Assembly (NCBI GenBank): GCA_937922785.1
Contig: CALAJQ010000023.1
Location: forward strand, 186,001 to 250,000
Length of the DNA: 64,000 nucleotides
Source of the DNA: an uncultured Acidimicrobiales bacterium
Lineage (GTDB): Bacteria; Actinomycetota; Acidimicrobiia; Acidimicrobiales; SZUA-35
Direction: 5' to 3'
The notes below the pieces were generated by a model that ran no database searches, was not told the DNA's origin, and was given only the letters and a program-made list of their open reading frames with translations. Within the stretch, counting starts at the first letter, position 1. Every line of letters begins with the position of its first letter. Shown here in pieces: positions 8,206 through 16,536 of the stretch. The translations under genes were made by a program, and so were the position numbers.

Positions 8206-9618
8206 CTACTGAGTCTCGGTTTTGACCTTGAACTCGTCGGACTCGGAGAACCCGAGCAAGATCGAGACATGTGTTTCGCTGGCCTCAAGGAGGCCCACCC
8301 AATAAGCCAGGCCCTCTGCGTCGGGCTCACGAGCCAGCACATTGTTGTAGAGCAAAGTGACAAACTGGGTGTTAGAAACTGCGCCGTAAGTCTCTGAGAA
8401 CTCGGGGCTGACTATGAAGCTGTACGCGATCACCGGGATCTCAAGCCCGGAGTTGTGCCAGTGATCAAGACCGGCCTGGTCTGGTAGTCGCAAGAACGTT
8501 GCCGCATAGAGGCGAACTATTGACCCCTGCCTACCTTCAGAACCGGCGTAAGGGTTTGCGCCTGGCACCGTCGTTACAGGGGCAACTTCGGTAGTAGTTG
8601 TTGGAGCGGCAGTGGTTGTAGTGGGCCTGGTTGTTGTTGTAGTGGGCTGGGTCGTGGGGGTGGTTACCGGTGGGTTGTCAGCGCCAAGCACAAAACGGTC
8701 GATGACATTTCCGTCAGTGTCAACAAACTCTGAGACCAACTGGGAATCGGTAGCGACGATTCGCATCGCTCCATGATCCCCGTTGTACCGAAAGAGACTG
8801 TTGGGGTGTTGCGGGCGGTTAATGCCGCTGATTCCCGCGCCCCCTAGCCCATTGACTATGTAGTTGACTCCATCCACGTTGAGACGTTCGTAGAAGTGAT
8901 GGTGGCCTGACACCACAAGGTCTGCGCCCCAGGCGGCAAAGGGCCACCGAATAGACGCGCGACCGAAGCCATCTACAGAAGCCTCAGGGGCAAAGTGGGT
9001 CAGAACAACTTTCCACTCCGCATCCGATGCCGCCATTGCATTCTTAAACCACTGCGCCTGCTGTGAATCTTCTTTGTGGCCATCGGGGTCCAAGTAATAG
9101 TCGTCTACAACAAAGAGATGGACTGGGCCTTCTCGGTGGTCAAAGTAGCGCCCGTTGCCTGGAAGGTTGAAGAAGTCAAGCCATGCGCCTTGGCATGACT
9201 GACCGTTACAAGTAAGCAGCTCGGTGCCGGGATCACCCCAGTCATGGTTACCTAGAGCGGGGAAGAACCGGTTTGTGCCGGTGGGAGAACCTTCTCCGAA
9301 GCGCCCGTAATAGGGGTACATGAACTCGTGGTAGTAGCGACCAACCTTGCGGTCTAGAACGTCCCAGGCGTCTACCCCATCGCCGGAATAGACGTTGTCT
9401 CCGGTTGTTCCAACAAAGTTTGGATTCCACGACGAGACTAGGTCAGCAACCTCTTGCTCACCCCGAAGCTCGGACCCGTAGTCACCAATAATCGCAAACG
9501 TGACTTGGTCTGCAGCTTGAATCGGTTCTGCCTTGGGAAGCAGCTGAAAACCAGCCACTCCCAGCACCGCTGCCACCACTATTAGAGCGATTGAGCTTCG
9601 CCTCTTCAAAATCCGCAC
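8206..9618 (-). CDS. Secreted purple-acid-phosphatase-like metallophosphoesterase with DUF4214
   Basis: 470 residues with a GTG start. Residues 1-35 are a signal peptide (RILKRR, then IALIVVAAVLGVAGF; cleavage plausible after IQAA). The metallophosphoesterase domain covers about 38-315: IIGDYGSE, VGTTGDNVYSGDG, PALGNHDWGDPG, KVVLTHFAPE and VVSGHHHFYER supply the dinuclear metal ligands in the order of the tartrate-resistant acid phosphatase group. A Thr/Pro linker (TTTPTTQPTTTTTRP and similar, about 317-350) leads to a C-terminal DUF4214 (about 365-470). Its likely job is extracellular release of phosphate from organic phosphate (inference). The DUF4214 tail matches those of the FN3 proteins at 1-2529 and 11866-13638. 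Confidence 0.9.
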   Translation of the reverse strand: MRILKRRSSIALIVVAAVLGVAGFQLLPKAEPIQAADQVTFAIIGDYGSELRGEQEVADLVSSWNPNFVGTTGDNVYSGDGVDAWDVLDRKVGRYYHEFMYPYYGRFGEGSPTGTNRFFPALGNHDWGDPGTELLTCNGQSCQGAWLDFFNLPGNGRYFDHREGPVHLFVVDDYYLDPDGHKEDSQQAQWFKNAMAASDAEWKVVLTHFAPEASVDGFGRASIRWPFAAWGADLVVSGHHHFYERLNVDGVNYIVNGLGGAGISGINRPQHPNSLFRYNGDHGAMRIVATDSQLVSEFVDTDGNVIDRFVLGADNPPVTTPTTQPTTTTTRPTTTTAAPTTTTEVAPVTTVPGANPYAGSEGRQGSIVRLYAATFLRLPDQAGLDHWHNSGLEIPVIAYSFIVSPEFSETYGAVSNTQFVTLLYNNVLAREPDAEGLAYWVGLLEASETHVSILLGFSESDEFKVKTETQ

Positions 9619-9710
9619 GGCTACAAATGTACCAGCATGTCCCTCCGAGCAAAATATCCAAAAAAAAGTCGTCGGTCACAGTCCGCTTGCTGGGTGCGTT
9701 AAAGCCAAAT

Positions 9711-9722
9711 CACATCGATGTG
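9711..9722. promoter_or_regulatory. 12-bp perfect palindrome in divergent intergenic region
   Basis: CACATCGATGTG is its own reverse complement. It lies between the start of the secreted phosphatase (minus, 9618) and the small gene at 9803 (plus), where an operator for either gene could sit. No clear -35/-10 pair was found next to it, so a regulatory role is only a suggestion. Confidence 0.3.
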
Positions 9723-9802
9723 AGTTGAGAATCGCCCATTGTCACACAACTGCAACTAAGTCTAGGTTGGCCACCGTTACGGGCTAGAGGCGACGGGAGT
9801 CA

Positions 9803-10150
9803 GTGTTGACAATCTCAGACAACGACCGGGACTGGTGTTCTAAAGGTCCAACAAATCCGCGCTGGGAACCAGTGGCCACGATGGCAGTTCGGCTTAGCAG
9901 CATGCCCTCCTCGGCAGATCCAGACGAGGCCAACGAAGAGCTTGCTGATTGCGCAGCCCGACTGCTCGCCGAAGCTGGCGGTAACGACGTCATCGTCAGA
10001 GAGGCGCTGGCAGTTTTTGTATCCGGAGCCGATCGCGGCCAGATCGGCAGCCGTGCTGCGGAGTCCCTCAGAATGGCCATTCGCCTACATGCGCAGAATA
10101 CAGGACAACGCCGGGGTCTGAAGCGCCTGATCAGCCGATCGTCTTACTAA
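9803..10150 (+). CDS. Small hypothetical protein
   Basis: I do not recognise it. 115 residues from a GTG start with a GGGAG stretch at 9795-9799, rather close for a ribosome-binding site; an ATG about 75 bases further in (beginning MAVRLSSM) is an alternative. The composition is balanced and the C-terminal half is predicted helical (DEANEELADCAARLLAEAG, then RAAESLRMAIRLHAQ). It ends in a basic tail (RRGLKRLISRS). The antisense frame is Ser/Ala-rich and looks like a shadow, which favours this strand. It ends convergently with the DEAD-box helicase gene. Confidence 0.55.
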   Translation: MLTISDNDRDWCSKGPTNPRWEPVATMAVRLSSMPSSADPDEANEELADCAARLLAEAGGNDVIVREALAVFVSGADRGQIGSRAAESLRMAIRLHAQNTGQRRGLKRLISRSSY

Positions 10151-10168
10151 GGCAAATGCGGGGGCGAA

Positions 10169-11638
10169 CTAGGAACGCTTAGGCGCTCCGCGGGCACGCC
10201 GCTTGCGGTTGGGATTGGCTGGCCGTTTCTTACCAGATCGCTTTGACTTGGACTGGGCTTTCAGGCCTTTCTTGGACTGGGCTTTCTTGGATTGGGCTTT
10301 CTTGGGGTTCGATTTAGAGGAAGGCTTAGCTTTGCCGTCTTGTGGGTTTGCCTTTGCCTCGCTCGGCTTGGTTGAATTCGGCTTAGGCGAAGTGACCCCG
10401 TCTGGGCTCGGCTTGGTTGAATCCGCCCGATTCTTGTTCTTGTTCTTGTTCTTAGGAGACCTCTGCCGGGTGCTAGCTGCTCCGGAGTCAATCCAAGCCT
10501 GGGCATTTTCTCGAACCCAAGCGGGCAACTCTGGGGGCTCAACAACATCAGCCTTGATGTCTAGCTTCTGTCGCAGCTTCTTAGATTCCTTGAGCTGCTC
10601 GGACCCGATGAAGCTATAGACAACTCCAGATCCTCCGGCTCGTGCGGTTCGCCCGGAGCGATGCACATAGTCTTTGTAGTCAGCTGGCGGATCGTAGTGC
10701 AATACACAAGCGACACCGTCGACGTGAATACCGCGTGCTGCCACGTCAGTTGCGACCAACGCCTGAGCCTTGCCGCCAGTAAAGGTGTGTAGCGCCGAGT
10801 TCCGCTGTCCCTGGGTCCGGCCGCCATGTATCCACGCCGCCTTGACCCCTCTTGCCTTGAGCTGGCGCGCAACACGGTCAACACCGTGTCGAGTACGACA
10901 GAAGATTATGGTTGTGCCGTTCTCATCGACTACCTGAGCGGCTCTGTCTATGCGTACGTTCTTCTCCACTCTCCAGAATTTGTGAACCAGCTTGGTCAGA
11001 TCGGGAGACTCTTCCCCGACCGAGTAGCTAACCGGCTCATCGAGGTAGTCATCCACGAGAACTTGCACAGCCTTATCAAGGGTGGCGGAGAACATAATCA
11101 TCTGACGGTCAGCAGAAGTCTCATCCAACAGTCGACGTACGGCTGGCAGGAAGCCCATGTCTGCCATTCGATCCGCCTCATCGATCACAACGATCTCAAC
11201 TTGATGCAGCGTGACCTTGCCTTGATTAACCAGGTCTTGTAGACGTCCAGGGCAAGCAACCAAAATGTCGACGCCGTTGTTTAGCGCTGTCACCTGAGGA
11301 CCAAAGGCTGTCCCGCCATAGACCGCTGCCACGGTTCGATCAACAGACTTTGCCAGCGGTGACAGTTCGGTTCTGATTTGTTCAGCTAACTCTCGCGTTG
11401 GGGAGAGGATGAGAGCGCTGGGAGCCTTTGGATCAGATTTGTTCACCCGTGCGATGGTTGGAAGACCGAACGCCAGAGTCTTTCCTGATCCGGTTGGAGC
11501 CCTACCCAGAACATCTTTGCCGGCCAAGGCATCAGGGATCGTTGCTGCCTGGATCGGAAACGGCTCGGTGCGCATCTGGGACCGGAGTTCGCCAATAATC
11601 TCGGCCGGAAGCTGAAGTTGTTCAAACGTTACCGACAT
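10169..11638 (-). CDS. DEAD-box ATP-dependent RNA helicase with basic C-terminal tail
   Basis: ATP-dependent RNA unwinding enzyme, likely for ribosome assembly or mRNA turnover. Motifs in order: Q-motif (FEQLQL...EPFPIQ), Walker A APTGSGKT, PTRELA, DEAD in VVIDEADRMADMGF, FSATL, then in the second RecA domain IIFCRTRHGVDR, VATDVAARGIHVDGV and HRSGRTARAG. After about residue 390 comes a ~100-residue low-complexity tail rich in Lys, Ser, Pro and Asn with repeated KAQSKK and STKPS units, ending in RKRRARGAPKRS. Such tails bind RNA non-specifically. The overall layout resembles RhlE. Confidence 0.95.
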   Translation of the reverse strand: MSVTFEQLQLPAEIIGELRSQMRTEPFPIQAATIPDALAGKDVLGRAPTGSGKTLAFGLPTIARVNKSDPKAPSALILSPTRELAEQIRTELSPLAKSVDRTVAAVYGGTAFGPQVTALNNGVDILVACPGRLQDLVNQGKVTLHQVEIVVIDEADRMADMGFLPAVRRLLDETSADRQMIMFSATLDKAVQVLVDDYLDEPVSYSVGEESPDLTKLVHKFWRVEKNVRIDRAAQVVDENGTTIIFCRTRHGVDRVARQLKARGVKAAWIHGGRTQGQRNSALHTFTGGKAQALVATDVAARGIHVDGVACVLHYDPPADYKDYVHRSGRTARAGGSGVVYSFIGSEQLKESKKLRQKLDIKADVVEPPELPAWVRENAQAWIDSGAASTRQRSPKNKNKNKNRADSTKPSPDGVTSPKPNSTKPSEAKANPQDGKAKPSSKSNPKKAQSKKAQSKKGLKAQSKSKRSGKKRPANPNRKRRARGAPKRS

Positions 11639-11733
11639 TCACACCACCGAGTTTGTTGCTTAATGCAAGCGAACCGTCAACTTTAGCGCCGATGCCGAAG
11701 CTAATTTTGCGTCTGTCACAGCTACAGGATGCG

Positions 11734-11751
11734 AAATGGGCCAAATGGGCC
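11734..11751 (+). repeat. Direct 9-bp repeat AAATGGGCC x2 upstream of FN3/DUF4214 gene
   Basis: Two abutting copies of AAATGGGCC, followed directly by two abutting CATAGG units. They lie about 115-130 bp before the start at 11866, in the divergent region with the helicase gene. They could be activator or repressor sites, but no factor can be named. Confidence 0.35.
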
Positions 11752-11850
11752 ATAGGCATAGGTAATGCGACCTGATTAACATGGCTACTTGAATAATGCG
11801 ATCTAGATTTTCGCTTTGTGCCAGAGTCCTCGCTCTGACGCTTCCACTAC

Positions 11851-11856
11851 AAGGAG
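11851..11856 (+). promoter_or_regulatory. Strong ribosome-binding site (AAGGAG)
   Basis: AAGGAG lies 9 bases before the ATG at 11866 and fixes that start. It is a much better Shine-Dalgarno match than in most genes of this window, which fits high expression of an abundant surface protein. Confidence 0.8.
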
Positions 11857-11865
11857 AAATGCAGA

Positions 11866-13638
11866 ATGCGTAACAAACTGGCCAGAGGTTCTCTGGCCCT
11901 ACTGACAGCGGCAGCGTCAGTGGCGGGTATTTCAACCGCTGCAAGCGCCATACCGTATGAAGTTGGTGAAGTCGGTGGCTACACCGTGAACTTCACTGAA
12001 CAAGGCGCAGCGCCGGGCACAGTCGACGCCGGCTATACGATCTTGAAGGGCAACGGCGATTTCGACCTGATCTTCAACGGCCAAGGTTTCGCTGAAGGAA
12101 CCGAGCACACGGTTGACATTCACAATTCAAGCGACTGCACCGCTCCCGGTGCATCCTTCTCACCAGTCACAGATGGCGGCGAAAACCCGGTATCCATTGC
12201 GACCGCGAATGAGAATATTGACGGTAGTTCCGGCACGTTGCGATTCGCCGGTGTCCCAACCACGCCTATCGCCACTGCAATTGAGACTTACGAGGACGAC
12301 TATGTCTTTGTTGTTCGCGAAGTAGGCGCTCCCGCCACCGACTACCTGTGCGGCACTATCGAAGACGGTGAGATCATCGGCGCAGGCGACAACGTCGGCA
12401 CCGAGTTCCCATTCCTGTTCAACGAGCTCAACAGCTCAGGTGCATCTGCTACCGGAACAGCCACTTTGCAGGGCAACATCATTTTCTTCGACATCACCTA
12501 CCAGGGCGTCGATTCCGTACCTGCCCAGCACTTCCAGGTGCTACGCCAATCTGGCGCATGTCCAACCGTTGATGACGCAACTGAGGCCGAAGTTGCGGCT
12601 TTGGGCGGAGACGTCATTGCTTCAATGACTCGGTCACCGCGTTCACTTCTGGCCAGTGACGCTCTTGCTCCAATTGGATACGGCGCGTCAGTATCGGCTA
12701 ACCCAGACGGTTCGCTTGGCTATGTTGGTCGATTTGCCCTGACCGATGCCCAGGCGGCTGCATTCGCCGATTCAGTCGTGGTTCTACACGGCTGGGACGT
12801 CAACGACAACGGTGTGGTCGACAACACTCCGAGCCCGGTTAACGCAGCCCTGAAGGCTGAAGAAACCGCAGTTGTTGGCTGTGGCCAGTTCAAGGAAAAC
12901 GCCGCAACTGTTCCTGAGGCTCCAACTGGAGTAACCGGTTCAGCGGACGGACTTGACCTGACAGTCAGCTGGACAGCTCCTGTCGACGACGGCGGATCAG
13001 CAATCTCTGGCTACACCGTGACTTTGTCACCAGGTGGCATGACTGCAACTACCGCTGGAACACTGACAACCGAGGTTACGTTCGAAGACCTTGCCGAGGG
13101 CACATACACAGCAACCGTTGTTGCAACTAACGATGTCGGCGACTCAGTCGCATCAGCTCCGTCAGCCGAGGTTGAGGTTGCTGAAGAAGCTACGCCTCCA
13201 GGGCTTGTGAAGGATGCAACAACGATTGAAGAGATTGTTAACGCAACCGACTACGACGTTGAAACCGATCCGGAAATCCTTCGTCTGTACCAGGCTTTCT
13301 TTAACCGTGAGCCTGATGTTGGTGGCGCTATCTACTGGATTGGAATTCGCAAGACCAACTCAGCGCTCGAAATCGCTCAGTCGTTCCCATCAGCATCAGC
13401 TGAGTTCCAGAACGAGTATGCCGATGCAGCATCTGACGAGGAATTCCTAACTCGGGTATATGAGAACATGCTGGACCGAGTTCCAGACGACGATGGCTTT
13501 GCCTACTGGCTAGACATCCTTGCTGGCACCAACAACTCAGGTGACAACCCGGACCTGCTTCAGGGTGATCGCGGAGCAGTTGTGTTCTTCGTTGCCGTGA
13601 ACCAAGAGTTCATCAACCTATTCCCATATCTGCCCTAG
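11866..13638 (+). CDS. Secreted two-domain beta protein with FN3 and DUF4214
   Basis: 590 residues. Signal peptide about 1-28 (RNKLARGSLALLTAAASVAG, cleavage after ASA). Residues ~30-170 are a beta-rich domain with HTVDIHNSSDCTAPGASFSP, reminiscent of the Cu/Zn-SOD-like H-HxxGDC-PG-FNP pattern but without the full His set. Residues ~180-345 form a second CHRD/SOD-like unit (AQHFQVLRQSGACPT; VVLHGWDVNDNGVVDN; GCGQF) that matches the N-terminus of the protein at 1-2529. One FN3 domain (~349-441) and a DUF4214 (~466-588) follow. Its own strong RBS and terminator make it a single-gene unit. Likely a surface or extracellular-matrix protein (inference). Confidence 0.88.
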   Translation: MRNKLARGSLALLTAAASVAGISTAASAIPYEVGEVGGYTVNFTEQGAAPGTVDAGYTILKGNGDFDLIFNGQGFAEGTEHTVDIHNSSDCTAPGASFSPVTDGGENPVSIATANENIDGSSGTLRFAGVPTTPIATAIETYEDDYVFVVREVGAPATDYLCGTIEDGEIIGAGDNVGTEFPFLFNELNSSGASATGTATLQGNIIFFDITYQGVDSVPAQHFQVLRQSGACPTVDDATEAEVAALGGDVIASMTRSPRSLLASDALAPIGYGASVSANPDGSLGYVGRFALTDAQAAAFADSVVVLHGWDVNDNGVVDNTPSPVNAALKAEETAVVGCGQFKENAATVPEAPTGVTGSADGLDLTVSWTAPVDDGGSAISGYTVTLSPGGMTATTAGTLTTEVTFEDLAEGTYTATVVATNDVGDSVASAPSAEVEVAEEATPPGLVKDATTIEEIVNATDYDVETDPEILRLYQAFFNREPDVGGAIYWIGIRKTNSALEIAQSFPSASAEFQNEYADAASDEEFLTRVYENMLDRVPDDDGFAYWLDILAGTNNSGDNPDLLQGDRGAVVFFVAVNQEFINLFPYLP

Positions 13639-13684
13639 CTCGATCTGGGTTAGCTCTACTGAGCTAAGCACTGGCTAGTTGGCG

Positions 13685-13715
13685 AAAGCCCGGACCCAAA
13701 TGGGTTCGGGCTTTT
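13685..13715 (+). terminator. Rho-independent terminator after FN3/DUF4214 gene
   Basis: Stem AAAGCCCG-g-ACCC, loop AAAT, GGGT-t-CGGGCTTT, ending in a TTTT run at 13712-13715. It lies 47 bp after the stop at 13638 and before the recombinase gene at 13744. Confidence 0.88.
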
Positions 13716-13743
13716 GTCGTTCCCGACCGACTACCTTTGATTC

Positions 13744-14718
13744 ATGGCGAGTGCCTACTTGGATGAAGTCATAGATGAGTTCTTCCTGGCGCGCTTGCCC
13801 AAGAAGCACAGCGAACACACCCTTGCCGCCTATCGCCGGGATCTAGACACGATCGCCAAAGCCTTGGCTGAGGTGTTGGGTAAGGATCGCTCAAAAATCA
13901 AGATGGCTGACCTTCCAGTGAAGGTGTTGCGCCGTGGCTTCGCGATGATCTCTCATCAGTCCGAGGCCACGATCTCGCGAACTTGGAGTACGTGGAATCA
14001 GCTGTTTACCTTCACTGTTGCCGAAGGCATTCTTGACGGAAATCCGATGGCGGCAATTGAAAAACCTCGCATTCCGAAAAGCCGACCAAAGGCAATTACT
14101 GGCGATGACTCAGTAACCCTGTTGCTAAGAACCGCAGCCGCAGGACGCTCAACTGCCCGCGACCCTTGGCCCGAGCGTGATTTGGCCGTTGTGGTAACCC
14201 TGATTACTTGCGGACTTCGACTTTCTGAACTTTTGGATCTCACAATGCGATCTATCGACGGGCCTCCCGGTGATCGGGTTATCGGAGTCAGAGGCAAGGG
14301 CAACAAGGAACGAACTGTTCCCATCGAGCCTGAGGTTGAGACCGTCATTGCGACCTACATCGAGACCCGACTGACTCGCTTTCCCGGTCGAATTTCTGCC
14401 GACGCTCCCCTATTTGTTGCTAACTCGGGTGAGGTAATGAAGCGCGGCGGTCTGCAATACATGATTGAGATGCTTTATCGAGAGGCAGGAATTAGGACTC
14501 GGGTTCCTGCCGGAGCGCTTGTGCACGCCCTGAGGCACACCTTTGCAACAAGCTTGGCCCGAAACGGAGCCAACGGCACCGAACTGCAGAGACTGCTCGG
14601 CCATGAATCACTGGCAACAACTCAGCGTTATGTGGACGCAACCGCAAGAGAAGTGCGGATGGCAGCCAGAACCAACGACGCATACAAAAGCCTCACCGAG
14701 GTTCTTGCTAGCCCCTAA
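13744..14718 (+). CDS. Tyrosine recombinase XerC/XerD type
   Basis: 324 residues. The N-terminal SAM-like core-binding domain covers ~1-110 (SEHTLAAYRRDLDTIAKAL). The catalytic domain shows all active-site residues: Arg in TCGLRLSELLDL, Lys in GVRGKGNKER, the HALRH box, GHES, and the Tyr nucleophile in TTQRYVD. A full and intact set, with length and layout like Xer proteins that resolve chromosome dimers at dif. There is no nearby integrase cargo, att site or tRNA disruption, so a housekeeping Xer is more likely than a phage integrase. Whether it is XerC or XerD cannot be told here. Confidence 0.9.
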   Translation: MASAYLDEVIDEFFLARLPKKHSEHTLAAYRRDLDTIAKALAEVLGKDRSKIKMADLPVKVLRRGFAMISHQSEATISRTWSTWNQLFTFTVAEGILDGNPMAAIEKPRIPKSRPKAITGDDSVTLLLRTAAAGRSTARDPWPERDLAVVVTLITCGLRLSELLDLTMRSIDGPPGDRVIGVRGKGNKERTVPIEPEVETVIATYIETRLTRFPGRISADAPLFVANSGEVMKRGGLQYMIEMLYREAGIRTRVPAGALVHALRHTFATSLARNGANGTELQRLLGHESLATTQRYVDATAREVRMAARTNDAYKSLTEVLASP

Positions 14719-14762
14719 ACGCTTGGCTCTGCGGTCATAGTGTTACGGGCAGGGGTCAACTG

Positions 14763-16535
14763 TTGGCGAAAAGCCGAATCAAGGCGAATAGTGGTTGGAT
14801 TGGGCACCGTATCGAGGCACGCTTATGGGCTATGGCCCGACGCCTCGAAGTTGAACTTACCAGTACCCGTGAAGATGGAACTTGGACCTGGCGCGCAGCC
14901 GGTGCCAAAAAGCCAAAGGGGGAACTGAACTCATCATTGCTCTATGACGGAGCCCAGGTTGGCGACGTCTGCAAAGTTGAGGCCGAATTTCATCTCGACG
15001 GCATCGAGGTACTTCAGACCTTTGCTCCCAAAGTCAAGGCTGACAGATCTGATGGCCTGCTCGAACTGATCAGCAACCCGATTCCAGACAGCGAACTGGT
15101 TACTGAGGTGAAAGCAAAGTCACCACGTAGAGGTGGCGACCGTGAGGGTCGTGGCGGATCCCGAGATCGCAAGCCCCGCGGCGACCGTTCTCGTGGTGAC
15201 AGCCGTGGATCTGGCCGCCAGGGTGGCCCTCGAAGTGAACGACCAGCCCGCAAGCCGCGTGAAGATGATCGCCCCCGACCAAAGCGGCTTCGCCCCAAAA
15301 ACGTCCACCGCGATGCTGCGATGGCCGCCGTTCCCGAGGCCCAGCGTCCAATCGCCGATCAGGTATTGGCTGGCGGCATCCCAGCGGTTCGAGCAGCAAT
15401 TGAAAAGCAGAACTCAGACGCGGCTGAGGGCACTCCGAAGGTTCCCGCAGGTCCAATTCTGAAGATCGCTGAAGATCTGATGCCCAAGCTTCGTACCGCC
15501 GAGTGGCGTGACCGGGCTGAGGCAGCGCTTGCTGACGTGAAAGAACTAGACCTTAGAGATCTTCGGTCAGTAGTGGTGGCTGCCGATGCTGGCGCCCGCG
15601 ACGATGAAACTCGAGCTTTGGCAGAGACCCTCAAGGAGTCCCTTGCATCTCGAATCGAGGCGGATCACGCAACTTGGATGGCCGATCTAACTAAAGCAGT
15701 TGCCGAAGAACGGACTGTCAGGGCACTACGGCTTAGCTCGCGTCCGGTCAAGGCCGGCTCGCCGTTGCCTGCCGAGATGGCCAAGACCCTGGCCGAGCAG
15801 GCCTCAGCAGCACTTGCTTCAGACGTAATGGCCGATCGCTGGGCCACCGTGCTTGACGCGGTTGCGTACTCTCCCTTGCGCAACGCGATCACTCCTTCTG
15901 GATATCCAGCTGAGACCAATGACGACTTCATGGACGCAGTCCGAAGCGTCGCAGACCGGGTTCCCCTAATTGCGGGACACTACGGAATCGACCCTAAGGA
16001 AGCAGCTGCTGCGAAGAAGCGACGCCACGCAGCCAACAAGGCGCGAGCCAAGACCGGGGGCCAAGGCAACCGTTCTCGTGGGAAGCGTCCAAGCGGTGCA
16101 GACCGAGCCGAAGGCGGGGGCGATCGCCCCGAGAGGTCAGATCGCTCACGTTCAGGCGGCAGCTCACGCGATGGCGGAGATAACCGCGGTCCCCGTCGTG
16201 GACGCGACGACAAGCCAAAGGCCAAGAAGCGCCCTAAGAACGAACCACTCGAGCCGGGTAAGGCAGCTCAAGAGGCTCGGCGCCTCGCAGCTGAGGCTGA
16301 AGCCAAAGCAGCATCTGATGCCGCAGCGGCGGCCGAAGCAGCAGCGGCAGCTCCGGCCCCTGAAGAGGTTTCCGAAGATGTAACCGAAACGGCAGCGCCC
16401 GAAGTAGCTGAGTCTGCAGAGCCAACTGAAGCGGCAGAGCCAACTGAAGCGGCAGAGGCTACTGAAACGGCAGAGCCCGCAGAGGCGACAGCTGAAGAAG
16501 CTCCAGCCGAACCAGAGTCAGCACCTGAGGCTTAG
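14763..16535 (+). CDS. RG-rich, probably nucleic-acid-binding protein with Ala/Glu tail
   Basis: Not a family I can name. 590 residues from a TTG start preceded by AGGGG. Layout: a beta-rich N-terminal domain (~1-95; GDVCKVEAEFHLDGIEVLQTF), possibly OB-like; an RG/RGD-rich basic stretch (~120-185); an all-helical middle domain (~190-420; AEWRDRAEAALADVKEL); a second RG-rich stretch (~430-500; RSRGKRPSGADRAEGGGDR); and an acidic Ala/Glu/Thr tail with EPTEAAEPTEAAEATETAE repeats. Arg-Gly segments of this type bind RNA and can drive condensation (known for RGG proteins; inference here). It follows the recombinase gene by 44 bp. Confidence 0.75.
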   Translation: MAKSRIKANSGWIGHRIEARLWAMARRLEVELTSTREDGTWTWRAAGAKKPKGELNSSLLYDGAQVGDVCKVEAEFHLDGIEVLQTFAPKVKADRSDGLLELISNPIPDSELVTEVKAKSPRRGGDREGRGGSRDRKPRGDRSRGDSRGSGRQGGPRSERPARKPREDDRPRPKRLRPKNVHRDAAMAAVPEAQRPIADQVLAGGIPAVRAAIEKQNSDAAEGTPKVPAGPILKIAEDLMPKLRTAEWRDRAEAALADVKELDLRDLRSVVVAADAGARDDETRALAETLKESLASRIEADHATWMADLTKAVAEERTVRALRLSSRPVKAGSPLPAEMAKTLAEQASAALASDVMADRWATVLDAVAYSPLRNAITPSGYPAETNDDFMDAVRSVADRVPLIAGHYGIDPKEAAAAKKRRHAANKARAKTGGQGNRSRGKRPSGADRAEGGGDRPERSDRSRSGGSSRDGGDNRGPRRGRDDKPKAKKRPKNEPLEPGKAAQEARRLAAEAEAKAASDAAAAAEAAAAAPAPEEVSEDVTETAAPEVAESAEPTEAAEPTEAAEATETAEPAEATAEEAPAEPESAPEA

Positions 16536-16536
16536 C

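Noticed and set aside
9784-10080. Minus-strand 98-codon frame
   Set aside because: Ser/Ala-rich and opposite the better-balanced plus-strand frame 9803-10150; treated as its shadow.
13744-14718. Tyrosine recombinase as evidence of a genomic island
   Set aside because: No att repeats, no disrupted tRNA, no phage or cargo genes nearby, and codon use looks like that of the neighbours; a housekeeping Xer is simpler.
15014-15298. Arg/Pro/Ser-rich minus-strand frame
   Set aside because: Antisense of the RG-rich protein; composition is explained by that.
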